Below are positions 35,751 to 47,036 of a stretch of DNA of 64,000 nt, one piece after another. The stretch's first letter is position 1; each line of letters begins with the position of its first letter. The translations under genes and the position numbers were made by a program. Under the pieces are notes generated by a model, which was given only the letters and a program-made list of their open reading frames with translations, made no database searches and was not told where the DNA came from. Location of the stretch: assembly GCF_004803715.2 (NCBI RefSeq), contig NZ_CP039383.2:2976001-3040000 (forward strand), given 5' to 3'. Source of the stretch: Luteimonas yindakuii. GTDB lineage: Bacteria > Pseudomonadota > Gammaproteobacteria > Xanthomonadales > Xanthomonadaceae.

Positions 35751-35803
35751 GTGCGTAGGCCACGCGGCTACCATGGAACGCCCCAGACGGCAGGACCGAT
35801 GAC

Positions 35804-36739
35804 ATGCGCATCCTGGTGCTCGGCGCCGGTGGAACCGGCGGCTATTTCGGTGGCCGGCTCGCACAGGCCGGCGTGGACGTGACCTTCCTGGTGCGACCGG
35901 CGCGCGCTGCCGCGCTTTCCGCCGATGGCCTGCGCCTGCGCAGCCCGCTCGGCGACGCCAGCCTGCCGGTGCGCTGCCTCACCGCCGATGCCCTGGCCGA
36001 TGCGGTCGCGCAGGCGCCATACGACCTCGCCGTGCTGAGCTGCAAGGCCTATGACCTCGACAGCGCCATGGACGCGATCGCCCCGGCCATAGGTCCCGGC
36101 ACCGCGGTGCTGCCGATCCTCAACGGCCTGCGCCACTACCCGCTGCTGGATGCCCGCTTCGGCGCCGGGCAGGTCATCGGCGGCCTGTGTTTCATCAGCG
36201 TCAGCAAGGCCGATAACGGCAGCATCGTCCACCATGGCAGCGCCGCGTCGATCACCTTCGGCGAACGCAACGGCGCGCCCGGCGCGCGCTGCGCCGCATT
36301 CGCGCAGGCCTGCGCACAGGCCGGCATCGACCACCTGCATGCCGACGACATCGCCCGCGAGCAGTGGATCAAGTTCACCTTCCTCGCGACCCTTGCCGCC
36401 GCCACCTGCCTGATGCGCGCGAGCGTCGGCGGCATCGTCGCCACCGACGAGGGTGCGGGAGTCATCACCGCGCTGTATGCCGAAACCCTCGCCGCCGCCG
36501 CGGCCGCCGGGCATCCGGTGCCCGACAGCGCGCGCGCCACCGCGCTGGGGCAGCTGACCCGGGCCGGTTCGCCGCTGAAGGCGTCGATGCTGCATGACCT
36601 GGAGGCGGGCCGAAGGGTGGAGGCCGCGCATATCGTCGGCGACATGCTCGCGCGTGTGCGGGCGGCCGGTGAAACGGCCCCGCTGCTGGCCGCGGCCTAC
36701 TGCCACCTGCAGGCGTACGAGGCGCTGCGCACCGGCTGA
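35804..36739 (+). CDS. panE: 2-dehydropantoate 2-reductase family protein
   Basis: The 311-residue ApbA/PanE-type enzyme reduces ketopantoate to pantoate with NADPH in coenzyme A synthesis. Its N-terminal Rossmann motif is LVLGAGGTGGYFGGRLA (4-20), followed by VLSCKAYDL near 79 and a LNGLRHYPLL motif. The family Lys lies in EQWIKFTFLATLAAATCLMR, and SMLHDLEAGRRVEA in the C-terminal helical domain. All fit the family, although paralogs acting on other 2-oxo acids exist, so the symbol is probable rather than certain. Confidence 0.85.
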   Translation: MRILVLGAGGTGGYFGGRLAQAGVDVTFLVRPARAAALSADGLRLRSPLGDASLPVRCLTADALADAVAQAPYDLAVLSCKAYDLDSAMDAIAPAIGPGTAVLPILNGLRHYPLLDARFGAGQVIGGLCFISVSKADNGSIVHHGSAASITFGERNGAPGARCAAFAQACAQAGIDHLHADDIAREQWIKFTFLATLAAATCLMRASVGGIVATDEGAGVITALYAETLAAAAAAGHPVPDSARATALGQLTRAGSPLKASMLHDLEAGRRVEAAHIVGDMLARVRAAGETAPLLAAAYCHLQAYEALRTG

Positions 36740-39524
<2,785 letters not shown>

Positions 39525-39549
39525 CCGGCCCGACACCGGCGCTGCAACG

Positions 39550-39579
39550 GGAACCCCGCTCCGGCGGGGTTCCTGCGTT
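39550..39579 (+). terminator. hairpin terminator after icd
   Basis: GGAACCCCGC (39550-39559) pairs with GCGGGGTTCC (39564-39573) around TCCG, followed by TGCGTTTC. The T-run is short. It stands 26 bases after the icd stop and abuts the end of the convergent small gene. Confidence 0.7.
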
Positions 39580-39777
39580 TCAGGCGCAGGCACCCGTGGC
39601 GCACGGCGGTATCGCGTGGTCGTCCTCGCGGCCAGTGGTTGCGGATGCCGACGCTGGCGCCGGAACCGCCGATGCGCCGGGTTCGTCGGAAACCACGTCG
39701 GCACCGGCCAGCGAGCGGGCGAGTTCGACGTCGGTGATGTGGCCATGCAGGAACAGCAGGTCGCGGAAGATGCTCAT
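39580..39777 (-). CDS. small protein divergent from a LysR regulator
   Basis: The 65-residue protein has an N-terminal part MSIFRDLLFLHGHITDVELA with conserved-looking helical character, a Pro/Ala/Ser/Thr-rich middle and a Cys-containing end (PPCATGACA). AGGAG nine bases before ATG 39777 is a strong ribosome site. The gene is divergent from the LysR gene, sharing about 98 bases of control region, so it is a natural candidate target of that regulator. Function is unknown. Confidence 0.65.
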   Translation of the reverse strand: MSIFRDLLFLHGHITDVELARSLAGADVVSDEPGASAVPAPASASATTGREDDHAIPPCATGACA

Positions 39778-39875
39778 CGGTCGGCTCCTGTCTTGAGTGC
39801 AATCGAAGATAGGCGCAGGCTGCGGCGGCAGAAAGCGACGGTTTTTCCGCACAGCCTTGAACAGGATTCAAGCCG

Positions 39876-40817
39876 ATGTCCCGACCCCCGTTGCATGCGC
39901 TGCAGGGTTTCGTCGCCGCCGCGCGCAGCGGAAACATCACCCGCGCCGCGGAATCGATGCACCTCACCGTCAGCGCCCTCAGCCACCAGGTCCGCGCGCT
40001 GGAGAAGCGCCTGGGCGAACCCCTGCTGCAGCGGCACGCGCGCGGGGTGGTGCCGACGCCGGCCGGGCGGCGCCTGCTGGAGCAGGTGGCGCCGCACCTG
40101 GAGGCGATCGCGCAGGCGCTGCAGCCGTGGCCGGCGCGGCGCGGCCATGTGCTGACCCTGAGCGTGACGCCGACGATGGCCTCGGCATGGCTGGTGCCGC
40201 GCCTCGGCGATTTCCTGCGCCTGCATCCGCAAGTGGAATTCAGCCTGCTGTCGAGCGAGCAGCTGGTCGATTTCCACGCCGAGCCGCACGTGGATGCGGC
40301 GATGCGCGTCGGCCACGGACGCTGGCCCGGCGTGGTCGCCGAACCACTGCTGGAGGAATGGCTGGTGCCGATGGCCAGCCCCGCGCTGATCGCCCGCATG
40401 CGCGACGAGGGGCGCACGCGGCTGGCCGACTGGCCGTTGCTGGGTGATCCGGACGGCGAATGGGAACGCTGGTTCGAGCTCGCCGGCGAGGCACCGCCGG
40501 CACGCTACGTGGCGGTGTTCGACGATTCCGAGTCCCACCACCGCGCCGCGCTCGATGGCGTGGGGGTGGCGCTGGGGCGGGTCACCCGCGCCAAGCTGCT
40601 GCTGGACGCGGGCCAGCTGGTGGCGCTGTCACCGCACCGGCTGCAGACCCCGTGGCGGCATTACCTGGTCTATCCGACGCGCACCGCGGACCATCCCGGC
40701 TTCCTCGCCTTTCGCGAATGGGTGCACGCGCAGGCCGCCGGACACACCCGGCAGACCACGCCGGAACCCACCACCACACCGGCGGACGGCACGCGCGGCC
40801 GCGACGTCCGCGGCTGA
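39876..40817 (+). CDS. LysR-family transcriptional regulator (GcvA-like)
   Basis: The 313-residue regulator has an N-terminal winged helix-turn-helix at about 16-60 (GNITRAAESMHLTVSALSHQ, RALEKRLGEPLL) and a type 2 periplasmic-binding-like effector domain (VLTLSVTPTMASAWLVPRL). WPLLGD...WERWF and GVGVALGRVTRAKLLLDAGQLV fit the GcvA/AmpR branch. An unusual Thr/Pro-rich tail follows residue 295. Divergent from the 65-residue small protein gene, which it probably controls. The effector is unknown. Confidence 0.88.
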   Translation: MSRPPLHALQGFVAAARSGNITRAAESMHLTVSALSHQVRALEKRLGEPLLQRHARGVVPTPAGRRLLEQVAPHLEAIAQALQPWPARRGHVLTLSVTPTMASAWLVPRLGDFLRLHPQVEFSLLSSEQLVDFHAEPHVDAAMRVGHGRWPGVVAEPLLEEWLVPMASPALIARMRDEGRTRLADWPLLGDPDGEWERWFELAGEAPPARYVAVFDDSESHHRAALDGVGVALGRVTRAKLLLDAGQLVALSPHRLQTPWRHYLVYPTRTADHPGFLAFREWVHAQAAGHTRQTTPEPTTTPADGTRGRDVRG

Positions 40818-40831
40818 GCGCAGGCCGGGAG

Positions 40832-41185
40832 CTAGGTCCGCCCCCAGTCGATCTCGCGCACCACCGGGCGATCCTGTTCGCTGCTCACGGTGACCGTCAT
40901 GCCCTCGGTCTCGCCGCCATGCAGCAGCAGGTACACGGCACCGAGATCGCCGTCCTCGCGGTATTTCCAGTCGCGCAGGGTCCGTGCGACCTCGATGCGG
41001 TCGGGCGCCGGCCCGGCCCAGTCGACGAGGTCCTGGTAGGCCTCGCGCAGTGCTGACGGCGGCCAGTCGTCGCGTGCATCCGACGACAGCAGCAGATGCG
41101 CCCCGGCGTACTTGCCGTGGATCAGCTTGGTCGCGAATTCCACGGCGACGCGGGTGCACACGTCGAGATCGGCGGTGACGCTCAT
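40832..41185 (-). CDS. hypothetical protein
   Basis: The 117-residue soluble protein starts MSVTADLDVCTRVAVEFATK. It has a mixed alpha/beta composition with DWPPSALREAYQDLVDWAGP and VYLLLHGGETEGMTVTVSSE, and no signal peptide. The look is of a small NTF2-like or immunity-type domain, but no family is certain. The codon usage is like its neighbours. It converges with the LysR gene, 14 bases apart. Confidence 0.6.
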   Translation of the reverse strand: MSVTADLDVCTRVAVEFATKLIHGKYAGAHLLLSSDARDDWPPSALREAYQDLVDWAGPAPDRIEVARTLRDWKYREDGDLGAVYLLLHGGETEGMTVTVSSEQDRPVVREIDWGRT

Positions 41186-41320
41186 CGGACTGGGCGGGGG
41201 CGCGGAACAGGGGGCCGCACTGGCCGGAAACGCTACGTCAGCTTCCGTGGCCGGGCAACCCGGTGCGCGTGCACGCGGTCCTGTGTCGTGGCCACCGGTG
41301 CGACCGCGCAGACGCGCTGC

Positions 41321-42349
41321 TCACGGCACGATCCTCACCAGCCGCTTGCCGAAGTTGTCGCCGCGCAACAGGCCGATCAGGCCCTGCGGCGCATGCTCCA
41401 GCCCGTCGACCACGTCCTCGCGGTAGAGGATGCGGTCCTCGCGCAGCCACGCGCCCATCTCGCGCAGGAATTCCGGGTACAGGCCGATGAAGTCGCTCTG
41501 GATGAAGCCGCGCACGGTGAGATGCCGGCTGAGGATCAGCCCCATCGCCTGCGGCAGCCGGTCGGGACCGGGCGGCGGCGCGGTGTCGTTGTAGTGCGAG
41601 ACCAGCCCGCACACCGGCACGCGGGCGAAGTCGTTGAACAGCGGCAGCACCGCCTCGAACACCTTCCCGCCGACGTTCTCGAAATAGACGTCGATACCGT
41701 CCGGGACCGCGGCGGCGAGCTGCGCGGCGAAGTCGGGCGCGCGATGGTCGAGGGCGACGTCGAAGCCGAGTTCGTCGCGCAGGTGCGCGACCTTGCGTTC
41801 GCCGCCGGCGATGCCTACCACGCGCGCGCCGCGCAACTTCGCGATCTGCCCCACGGTCGCGCCAACCGGGCCGCTCGCCGCCGCGACCACCAGTGTCTCG
41901 CCGGGTTTCGGGCGGCCGATCTCGTGCAGGCCGGCGTAGGCGGTGAAGCCGGGCATGCCATAGACGCCGAGCGCGGTGGTCAGCGGCAGCGTGGTGGGAT
42001 CGAGCCGGCGCGTGAGCGTGTCGCCCTCGGCGACCACATAGTCCTGCCAGCCGCCGTAGGCGAGCACCCAGTCGCCGGGGGCCCACTCCGGATGCATCGA
42101 TTCGACCACCTGCGCCACGGTGGCCCCGCCGAGGGTGTCGCCGATCTCCAGCGGCCGTACGTAGGAGCGGCCGGCATTCATGCGCCCGCGCATGTACGGG
42201 TCCAGCGACAGCCAGTGGTTGCGCAGCAGCACCTGGCCCTTGCGCGGCAACGGCAGCACCTCGTCGTCGAGGCGGAAATCGCTGTCGACGGGTTCGCCAC
42301 GCGGGCGTGCTGCGAGGACGATGCGACGGTTGCGGACGGCCTGGCTCAT
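41321..42349 (-). CDS. zinc-independent NADP-dependent oxidoreductase (MDR family, CurA/YncB-like)
   Basis: The 342-residue medium-chain dehydrogenase/reductase of the leukotriene B4 12-hydroxydehydrogenase-like group reduces enones or similar with NADPH. Features: LLRNHWLSLDPYMRGRM, GVYGMPGFTAYAGL, AAASGPVGATVGQIAKLRGARVVGIAGG (Rossmann) and DVYFENVGGKVF. It lacks the zinc-ligand cysteines of alcohol dehydrogenases. A GTG at 42358, overlapping the aldo/keto reductase stop (GTGA), is an alternative start. The two form an operon. Confidence 0.9.
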   Translation of the reverse strand: MSQAVRNRRIVLAARPRGEPVDSDFRLDDEVLPLPRKGQVLLRNHWLSLDPYMRGRMNAGRSYVRPLEIGDTLGGATVAQVVESMHPEWAPGDWVLAYGGWQDYVVAEGDTLTRRLDPTTLPLTTALGVYGMPGFTAYAGLHEIGRPKPGETLVVAAASGPVGATVGQIAKLRGARVVGIAGGERKVAHLRDELGFDVALDHRAPDFAAQLAAAVPDGIDVYFENVGGKVFEAVLPLFNDFARVPVCGLVSHYNDTAPPPGPDRLPQAMGLILSRHLTVRGFIQSDFIGLYPEFLREMGAWLREDRILYREDVVDGLEHAPQGLIGLLRGDNFGKRLVRIVP

Positions 42350-42354
42350 GGCCG

Positions 42355-43320
42355 TCACTCGCTGCTGCTGGCCGCGTCGAGCGCGGCGGTTTCGTCAGCG
42401 GACAGGGCCAGTGCCGCGGCCTGCAGCAGTTCGTCGAGCTGTGCCGTGGTGGTGGCGCTGGCGATCGGCGCGGTGATCGACGGCCGCGCCACCAGCCACG
42501 CCAGCGCGACCTGCGCCGGGGTTGCGCGGTGCGCGGCGGCGATGTCGTCGAGCGCGGCGAGGATGCGTTGGCCACGCGGGTTGAGGTACCGGTCGACAAC
42601 GGTGCTGCCACGCGCGGCGCTGCGCGCCGCATCCTCCCGACTCCGGTACTTGCCGCTCAGGAAGCCGCTGGCCAGCGAGTAGTAGCTGACCACGCCGAGG
42701 CCGTGCTCGACCGCCATCGGTTCGAGTTCGGCCTCGTAACCCATGCGGTCGTAGAGGTTGTACTCGGGCTGCAGCACCTCGTAGCGCGGCAGGCCATGGC
42801 GCTCGGCGATCTCCAGCGCCTCGGCCAGGCGCACGGCGCTGAAGTTCGACGCGCCGATGGTGCGCACCTTGCCCTGTTCGATCAGCCGCGAGAACGCACC
42901 CAGCACGTCCTCGATCGGCACCCCCGGATCGTCCTCGTGGGCGAAATAGACATCGATGGTCTCGACCTGCAGCCGGCGCAGTGATTCGTCGGCGGCGCGG
43001 GCGATGTTGTCCGGCGACAGGCCGGGTCGTTCGCTCCACTTCGCGACCTTGGTGGCGATGAACACGTCGTCGCGGCGGCCGCGGCGCGCCAGCCAGCGCC
43101 CGATCAGCGTTTCCGATTCACCGCCGCGGTTGCCCGGCACCCAGGCCGGGTAGGCGTCGGCGGTGTCGATGAAGGCGAAGCCGGCGGCGGTGAATGCATC
43201 GAGCAGGGCGAAGGTGGTGGCTTCGTCGACGCTCCAGCCGAACACGTTGCCACCGAACGCGAACGGGCGGATCTGCAGGCCGGAACGGCCCAGCGGGCGC
43301 AGGTCACGGGGTGCGGTCAT
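42355..43320 (-). CDS. aldo/keto reductase
   Basis: The 321-residue NADPH-dependent aldo/keto reductase has the AKR tetrad in place: Asp and Tyr in FIDTADAYPAW, Lys in FIATKVAKWSE and His in VYFAHEDDP. PEYNLYDRMGYEAELEPM and the coenzyme region near VDRYLNPRGQ also fit. Start ATG 43320 has GGAG at good spacing. Upstream readings are not conserved. The substrate is unknown (aldehydes or sugars). Cotranscribed with the downstream oxidoreductase. Confidence 0.92.
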   Translation of the reverse strand: MTAPRDLRPLGRSGLQIRPFAFGGNVFGWSVDEATTFALLDAFTAAGFAFIDTADAYPAWVPGNRGGESETLIGRWLARRGRRDDVFIATKVAKWSERPGLSPDNIARAADESLRRLQVETIDVYFAHEDDPGVPIEDVLGAFSRLIEQGKVRTIGASNFSAVRLAEALEIAERHGLPRYEVLQPEYNLYDRMGYEAELEPMAVEHGLGVVSYYSLASGFLSGKYRSREDAARSAARGSTVVDRYLNPRGQRILAALDDIAAAHRATPAQVALAWLVARPSITAPIASATTTAQLDELLQAAALALSADETAALDAASSSE

Positions 43321-43457
43321 GCGCGGGCTCCTGGCGATCGAAAGCACCGACCCTAGCGCGGAACCGGTTGCCGGCTCGCGAAGGCGTGCGGCCGCAGCGT
43401 GTGGACGGACGCCAGCGCGGGTACGCTCTGCGCTCTGTCCCGGAACCGGAAACGCCG

Positions 43458-44303
43458 ATGAAGCCGATGCTGTTCGCCCCGTTGCTGTCCGCGTTGCTCG
43501 TTGCCTGTGGCGGCGCAACCGCCGTCACCGCCGACCCCGCTGCGGATACGCCGGCACGCGCCGACACCGCCGCGGCACTCGACCGGGTGATCGCCGGCAG
43601 CTGGCGCACCCCGGAGTTCGTCGCCCGCGATGGCGCGCGCCACCCGAAGGAAACGCTGTCCTTCTTCGGCATCCGCCCGGAGATGACCGTCGTGGAGATC
43701 GCGCCCGGCGGCGGCTGGTACATGGAACTGCTGGCACCCTACCTGCGCGAGCGCGGCACCTACGTGGGCGCGATCGTGGATCCGGCGACGGTCGCCGAGA
43801 ACCGTCGCGAGGCCGCGGAGCGCGGGCGCCGGGCGCTTGCCGAGCGCCAGCCGGCGAGTGTGTTCGACCGCGCGACCATCCACGGCTACGACCCGGCGGC
43901 ACCGCGCTTCGGCACGGACGGCTCGGCGGATGCGGTGCTGACCTTCCGCAACGTGCACAACTGGCTCTCGGCCGGCAATGCACAGGCGATGTTCGAAGGC
44001 TTCCACAAGGTGCTCAAGCCCGGTGGCGTCCTCGGCGTGGTCGAGCACCGCGCGGACCGCGAACTGCCGGCCGACGACCGATCCGGTTACGCCGCCGAAC
44101 AGACGGTGATCGCGCTGGCCGAGGCCGCCGGCTTCCGCCTTGATGCGCGCAGCGAGATCAACGCCAACCCCGCCGACACCAGGGACCACCCGAACGGCGT
44201 GTGGACGTTGCCGCCGACCAACCGCCACGACGCCGCCGATGCGGCGAAGTACCGCGCCATCGGCGAGAGCGACCGGATGACGCTGCGCTTCGTCAGGGAC
44301 TGA
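43458..44303 (+). CDS. SAM-methyltransferase-like lipoprotein (COG4798 type)
   Basis: The 281-residue protein has a lipoprotein signal peptide with lipobox LVAC (Cys17), then a class I methyltransferase-like fold: VVEIAPGGGWYMELLAPYL (motif I), GAIVDPATVAENRR, DAVLTFRNVHNWL (motif II region) and FHKVLKPGGVLGVVEHR (motif III). Export of a SAM-dependent fold to the envelope is unexpected, because SAM is cytosolic. The family is annotated as a predicted methyltransferase without demonstrated activity, so the reaction is uncertain. It stands alone, divergent from the aldo/keto reductase. Confidence 0.85.
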   Translation: MKPMLFAPLLSALLVACGGATAVTADPAADTPARADTAAALDRVIAGSWRTPEFVARDGARHPKETLSFFGIRPEMTVVEIAPGGGWYMELLAPYLRERGTYVGAIVDPATVAENRREAAERGRRALAERQPASVFDRATIHGYDPAAPRFGTDGSADAVLTFRNVHNWLSAGNAQAMFEGFHKVLKPGGVLGVVEHRADRELPADDRSGYAAEQTVIALAEAAGFRLDARSEINANPADTRDHPNGVWTLPPTNRHDAADAAKYRAIGESDRMTLRFVRD

Positions 44304-44367
44304 AGCGGTCGCGCGTGGACGGGCCGCTGCCACGCCCGTCCATGCCGCCGCCCCGTGCGCCGCCCGC

Positions 44368-44946
44368 ATGCTCGTCGCGTTCAACAAACCCCATGGGGTG
44401 CTGTGCCAGTTCACCGACCGCAGCACGCCGCAGCGGCCGACGCTTGCCGGGTTCGGGCTGCCGCCGGGCGTGTATCCGGCCGGGCGCCTGGACCATGACA
44501 GCGAGGGCCTGCTGCTGCTCAGCGACGACGGCGCACTGATCCACCGCATCAGCGACCCGCGCCACAAGCTGCCCAAGGTGTACTGGGTGCAGGTGGAGGG
44601 CGAGGCCGACGATGCCCGCCTGGAGGCGCTGCGGGCCGGGCCGGTGCTCAACGACGGCCCGACGCGGCCACCGCAGGTCCGCCGCCTGCCTGCGCCGCCG
44701 CACCTGTGGCCGCGCGATCCACCGGTGCGCTTCCGCAAGTCGGTCCCCGACAACTGGATCGAAGTGGTGCTGCGCGAGGGCCGCAACCGCCAGGTGCGCC
44801 GGATGACCGCCGCGGTCGGCCTGCCCACCCTGCGGCTGTTGCGGATTTCGATCGGCCCCTGGGGTCTGGGCGGGCTCGCGCCGGGCGAGTGGCGCCCGTT
44901 GCAGGCAACCGCCGCGCGGGCTGGTGCTGAACGCTTCAGCCAGTAA
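44368..44946 (+). CDS. rluE: 23S rRNA pseudouridine synthase RluE-like
   Basis: The 192-residue RsuA/RluE-family pseudouridine synthase lacks an S4 domain. The catalytic Asp is Asp42 in AGRLDHDSEGLLLLSDDG. KVYWVQVEGEA, EVVLREGRNRQVRRMTAAVG and LRLLRISIGPW complete the family motifs. E. coli RluE modifies U2457 of 23S rRNA, and length and lack of S4 domain favour this assignment over RluB/RluF. Start ATG 44368, 64 bases after the methyltransferase gene. Confidence 0.88.
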   Translation: MLVAFNKPHGVLCQFTDRSTPQRPTLAGFGLPPGVYPAGRLDHDSEGLLLLSDDGALIHRISDPRHKLPKVYWVQVEGEADDARLEALRAGPVLNDGPTRPPQVRRLPAPPHLWPRDPPVRFRKSVPDNWIEVVLREGRNRQVRRMTAAVGLPTLRLLRISIGPWGLGGLAPGEWRPLQATAARAGAERFSQ

Positions 44947-45037
44947 CGTCGCGACCCGGCGCGCGCGCCCCGCTTCACGTAGTCCCCCACCGCGAGTTCT
45001 GCTACCTTCCCGCGTTCCTATTCAGGCTTGTCTGGAC

Positions 45038-46141
45038 GTGAAGAAGGTCGTAGCCGGGCGCATCCTCGTGGTCGATGACCAGCCTGCCAACCTGCGGGTT
45101 GTGGGGGCATTGCTGTCGCGAAACGGCTACGAGGTGTTCAGCGCCGGCAACGGCGAACAGGCCCTGTCGATCGCCAGCGAGACCCTGCCCGACCTGATCC
45201 TCCTCGACGTGCTGATGCCGGGCATGGACGGCTTCGCGGTGCTGGCCGAGATCAAGCTGCGTGAGCCGCTGATGCGCCTGCCGGTGGTGTGCCTGACCGC
45301 CGCGCGCGACCGCGAGCAGCTGCTGCGCGCCTTCGACGCCGGCGCGGTGGACTACGTGACCAAGCCGTTCCTGCCCGAGGAACTGCTGGCCCGGGTGAGC
45401 GCACACGTGGGCCTGAAGCTCACCCGCGACCGCCTGGAACGCGTCGCGCGCGAGCGCCAGGAGCTGGTGAACCTGGTTGCCCACGATCTCAAGAACCCGC
45501 TGAGCTCGGTGCTGTTCGCCAGCGACATCCTGCGCAACAACGGCGTGGGACCGGAGCGCGTGCCGCGCTACCTCGAGACCATCTACGAAAGCGCCAGCGA
45601 TGCGCTGGGCTACATCAAGCGCTACCTGGAAACCCAGCGCAGCCGGCGCGAGGACACCGAGCGCAACGCCAGCGCGTCGCTCAACGAGACCATCGACTGG
45701 CTGCAGAACCGCTACGGCCTGCAGTTCGAGGCGCGGTCGCGCTGCATGCGGATCACCAGCCTGGCCATGCAGGACGACGCACGGGTGGCGATCGACCCGC
45801 TCGTGCTGCGCCAGGTGGCGGAGAACCTGGTCACCAACGCAATGAAATACGCGCCGGAGAGCGACTTGGACATCACCTGCCGCCCGGGTGCGCCGGGCTA
45901 CTGGCAGCTGCTGATCGAGGATCGCGGGCCGGGCATCCCGGCGTCGCGCCAGCGCGAACTGTTCAAACCGTTCGTGCGCATGCACGAAGGCGGCAACCCG
46001 GAGGTCGACAACAATTCCACCGGGCTGGGCCTGTCGCTGGCCAAGCAGATCATCGCCAATGCCGGTGGCCAGCTCTGGTACGAGGACCGCGAAGGCGGCG
46101 GCAGCCGCTTCGTGCTGGAACTCGCCGAACGCAAGCGCTGA
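45038..46141 (+). CDS. soluble response-regulator/histidine kinase fusion (REC-HisKA-HATPase)
   Basis: The protein of about 367 residues has no TM. The receiver domain is at about 8-122 with phospho-acceptor Asp57 (LLDVLMPGMDG), Thr88 and Lys109 (YVTKPF). HisKA has His149 in NLVAHDLKNPLSS. The HATPase domain has NLVTNAMKYAPES, EDRGPGIP and STGLGLSLAKQI. The receiver comes first, opposite to usual hybrid kinases, so input likely arrives by phosphotransfer. The most likely start is GTG 45038. An open frame extends to 44924 inside rluE. No output regulator is next to it. Confidence 0.87.
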   Translation: MKKVVAGRILVVDDQPANLRVVGALLSRNGYEVFSAGNGEQALSIASETLPDLILLDVLMPGMDGFAVLAEIKLREPLMRLPVVCLTAARDREQLLRAFDAGAVDYVTKPFLPEELLARVSAHVGLKLTRDRLERVARERQELVNLVAHDLKNPLSSVLFASDILRNNGVGPERVPRYLETIYESASDALGYIKRYLETQRSRREDTERNASASLNETIDWLQNRYGLQFEARSRCMRITSLAMQDDARVAIDPLVLRQVAENLVTNAMKYAPESDLDITCRPGAPGYWQLLIEDRGPGIPASRQRELFKPFVRMHEGGNPEVDNNSTGLGLSLAKQIIANAGGQLWYEDREGGGSRFVLELAERKR

Positions 46142-46268
46142 CCCGGACCTGGCACGTCGGCAGGTTGCCGGTGCGGTGGTTGGGACGAGAGTCGTTCCGG
46201 GACCGCACCCCCCCCCCGGACGTCCAACCGACACCTGTGACTGCCACGCGCGGCACCATCGCGCAGAC

Positions 46269-46303
46269 ACGGAAACGCCGGCCCGAAGCCGGCGTTCCGT
46301 TTT
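46269..46303 (+). terminator. terminator after the receiver-kinase gene
   Basis: The arms ACGGAAACGCCGGC (46269-46282) and GCCGGCGTTCCGT (46288-46300) pair with one bulged A around CCGAA. TTTT at 46300-46303 follows. It lies about 130 bases after the kinase stop. Confidence 0.8.
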
Positions 46304-46336
46304 CCTGCTGGACCGCCTGGCGGTCCGTCGGATGAC

Positions 46337-46717
46337 TCAGGTGTCGGAGCCCGACGACGAGCCGCCGTTGCGCGAACGCTGCTGACGTCCGCCGCCCTTG
46401 CGGTCCTGCCGGCCCTCGACGCGGGTGGACGAGCCCTCGATGGCGCGGCCACCGCGCATTTCCTGCTGCTTGCGGCGCTTGCTGGCCCACCACAACAGCC
46501 CGGCACCGGCGACGACGGCGAGCACGACGGAGCCGGAGATGGCGGGATGGCGGCGGACCGAACGGCTGGCGGTGTGCGCTGCCATGCGGGCGGCACCGAG
46601 GGTGGCGCCGGTATGCAGCCACTTGCCCGCGTGGCCGGGCATCGCGTGGCGCAGGCCGTCACCGACCTGGCCCGCCAGTGCCATCGCCCGATGCTGCAGT
46701 ACGTCGAACTTGCTCAT
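46337..46717 (-). CDS. small single-span membrane protein
   Basis: The 126-residue protein begins MSKFDVLQHRAMALAGQVGD at ATG 46717, with GAGGA seven bases upstream. One TM at about 60-77 (ISGSVVLAVVAGAGLLWWA) is followed by a basic, Gly/Ser/Arg/Gln-rich disordered tail. No domain is recognised. It converges on the receiver-kinase gene. Confidence 0.7.
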   Translation of the reverse strand: MSKFDVLQHRAMALAGQVGDGLRHAMPGHAGKWLHTGATLGAARMAAHTASRSVRRHPAISGSVVLAVVAGAGLLWWASKRRKQQEMRGGRAIEGSSTRVEGRQDRKGGGRQQRSRNGGSSSGSDT

Positions 46718-47036
46718 GGTTTTTCCTCGCATCCGTGGGAAATCGGGGGGAACAGACGGCCGCAATATCGGCTACCACCCGTCGCAGATGCGTGAGTGGC
46801 CGCGCGTGCGCATGAGTGCGGGCTAGGTACTGTTCAGCCCGCGACGACCCGTTGTGGTCGCGTCCGTTTCTTCCGCGCACGGCACCTGCCGCGCGGGTCG
46901 GGTGGACGCAGCGCAACCGCGATCCCATCGTCGCTCATGGCGCAAGCGGCTTTGCGCGGCTCGCCGTCGCATGCGCCGCACCTGGTCCGATTGCGCAGTC
47001 GACGTCGCATCACTGTCGCCACCGAGTACGCAGCCA
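46718..47036. other. 319-base gap between small membrane protein gene and hrpB
   Basis: No gene is supported. A short minus-strand frame (46834-47037) starts right at the hrpB stop, is basic and has several cysteines. It lacks any recognisable family, and its start overlap could be chance. No terminator for hrpB is seen. Confidence 0.45.

Noticed and set aside
46207..46217. Run of C bases as a phase-variation tract
   Set aside because: It lies between genes, after the kinase stop, and no start or frame depends on it.
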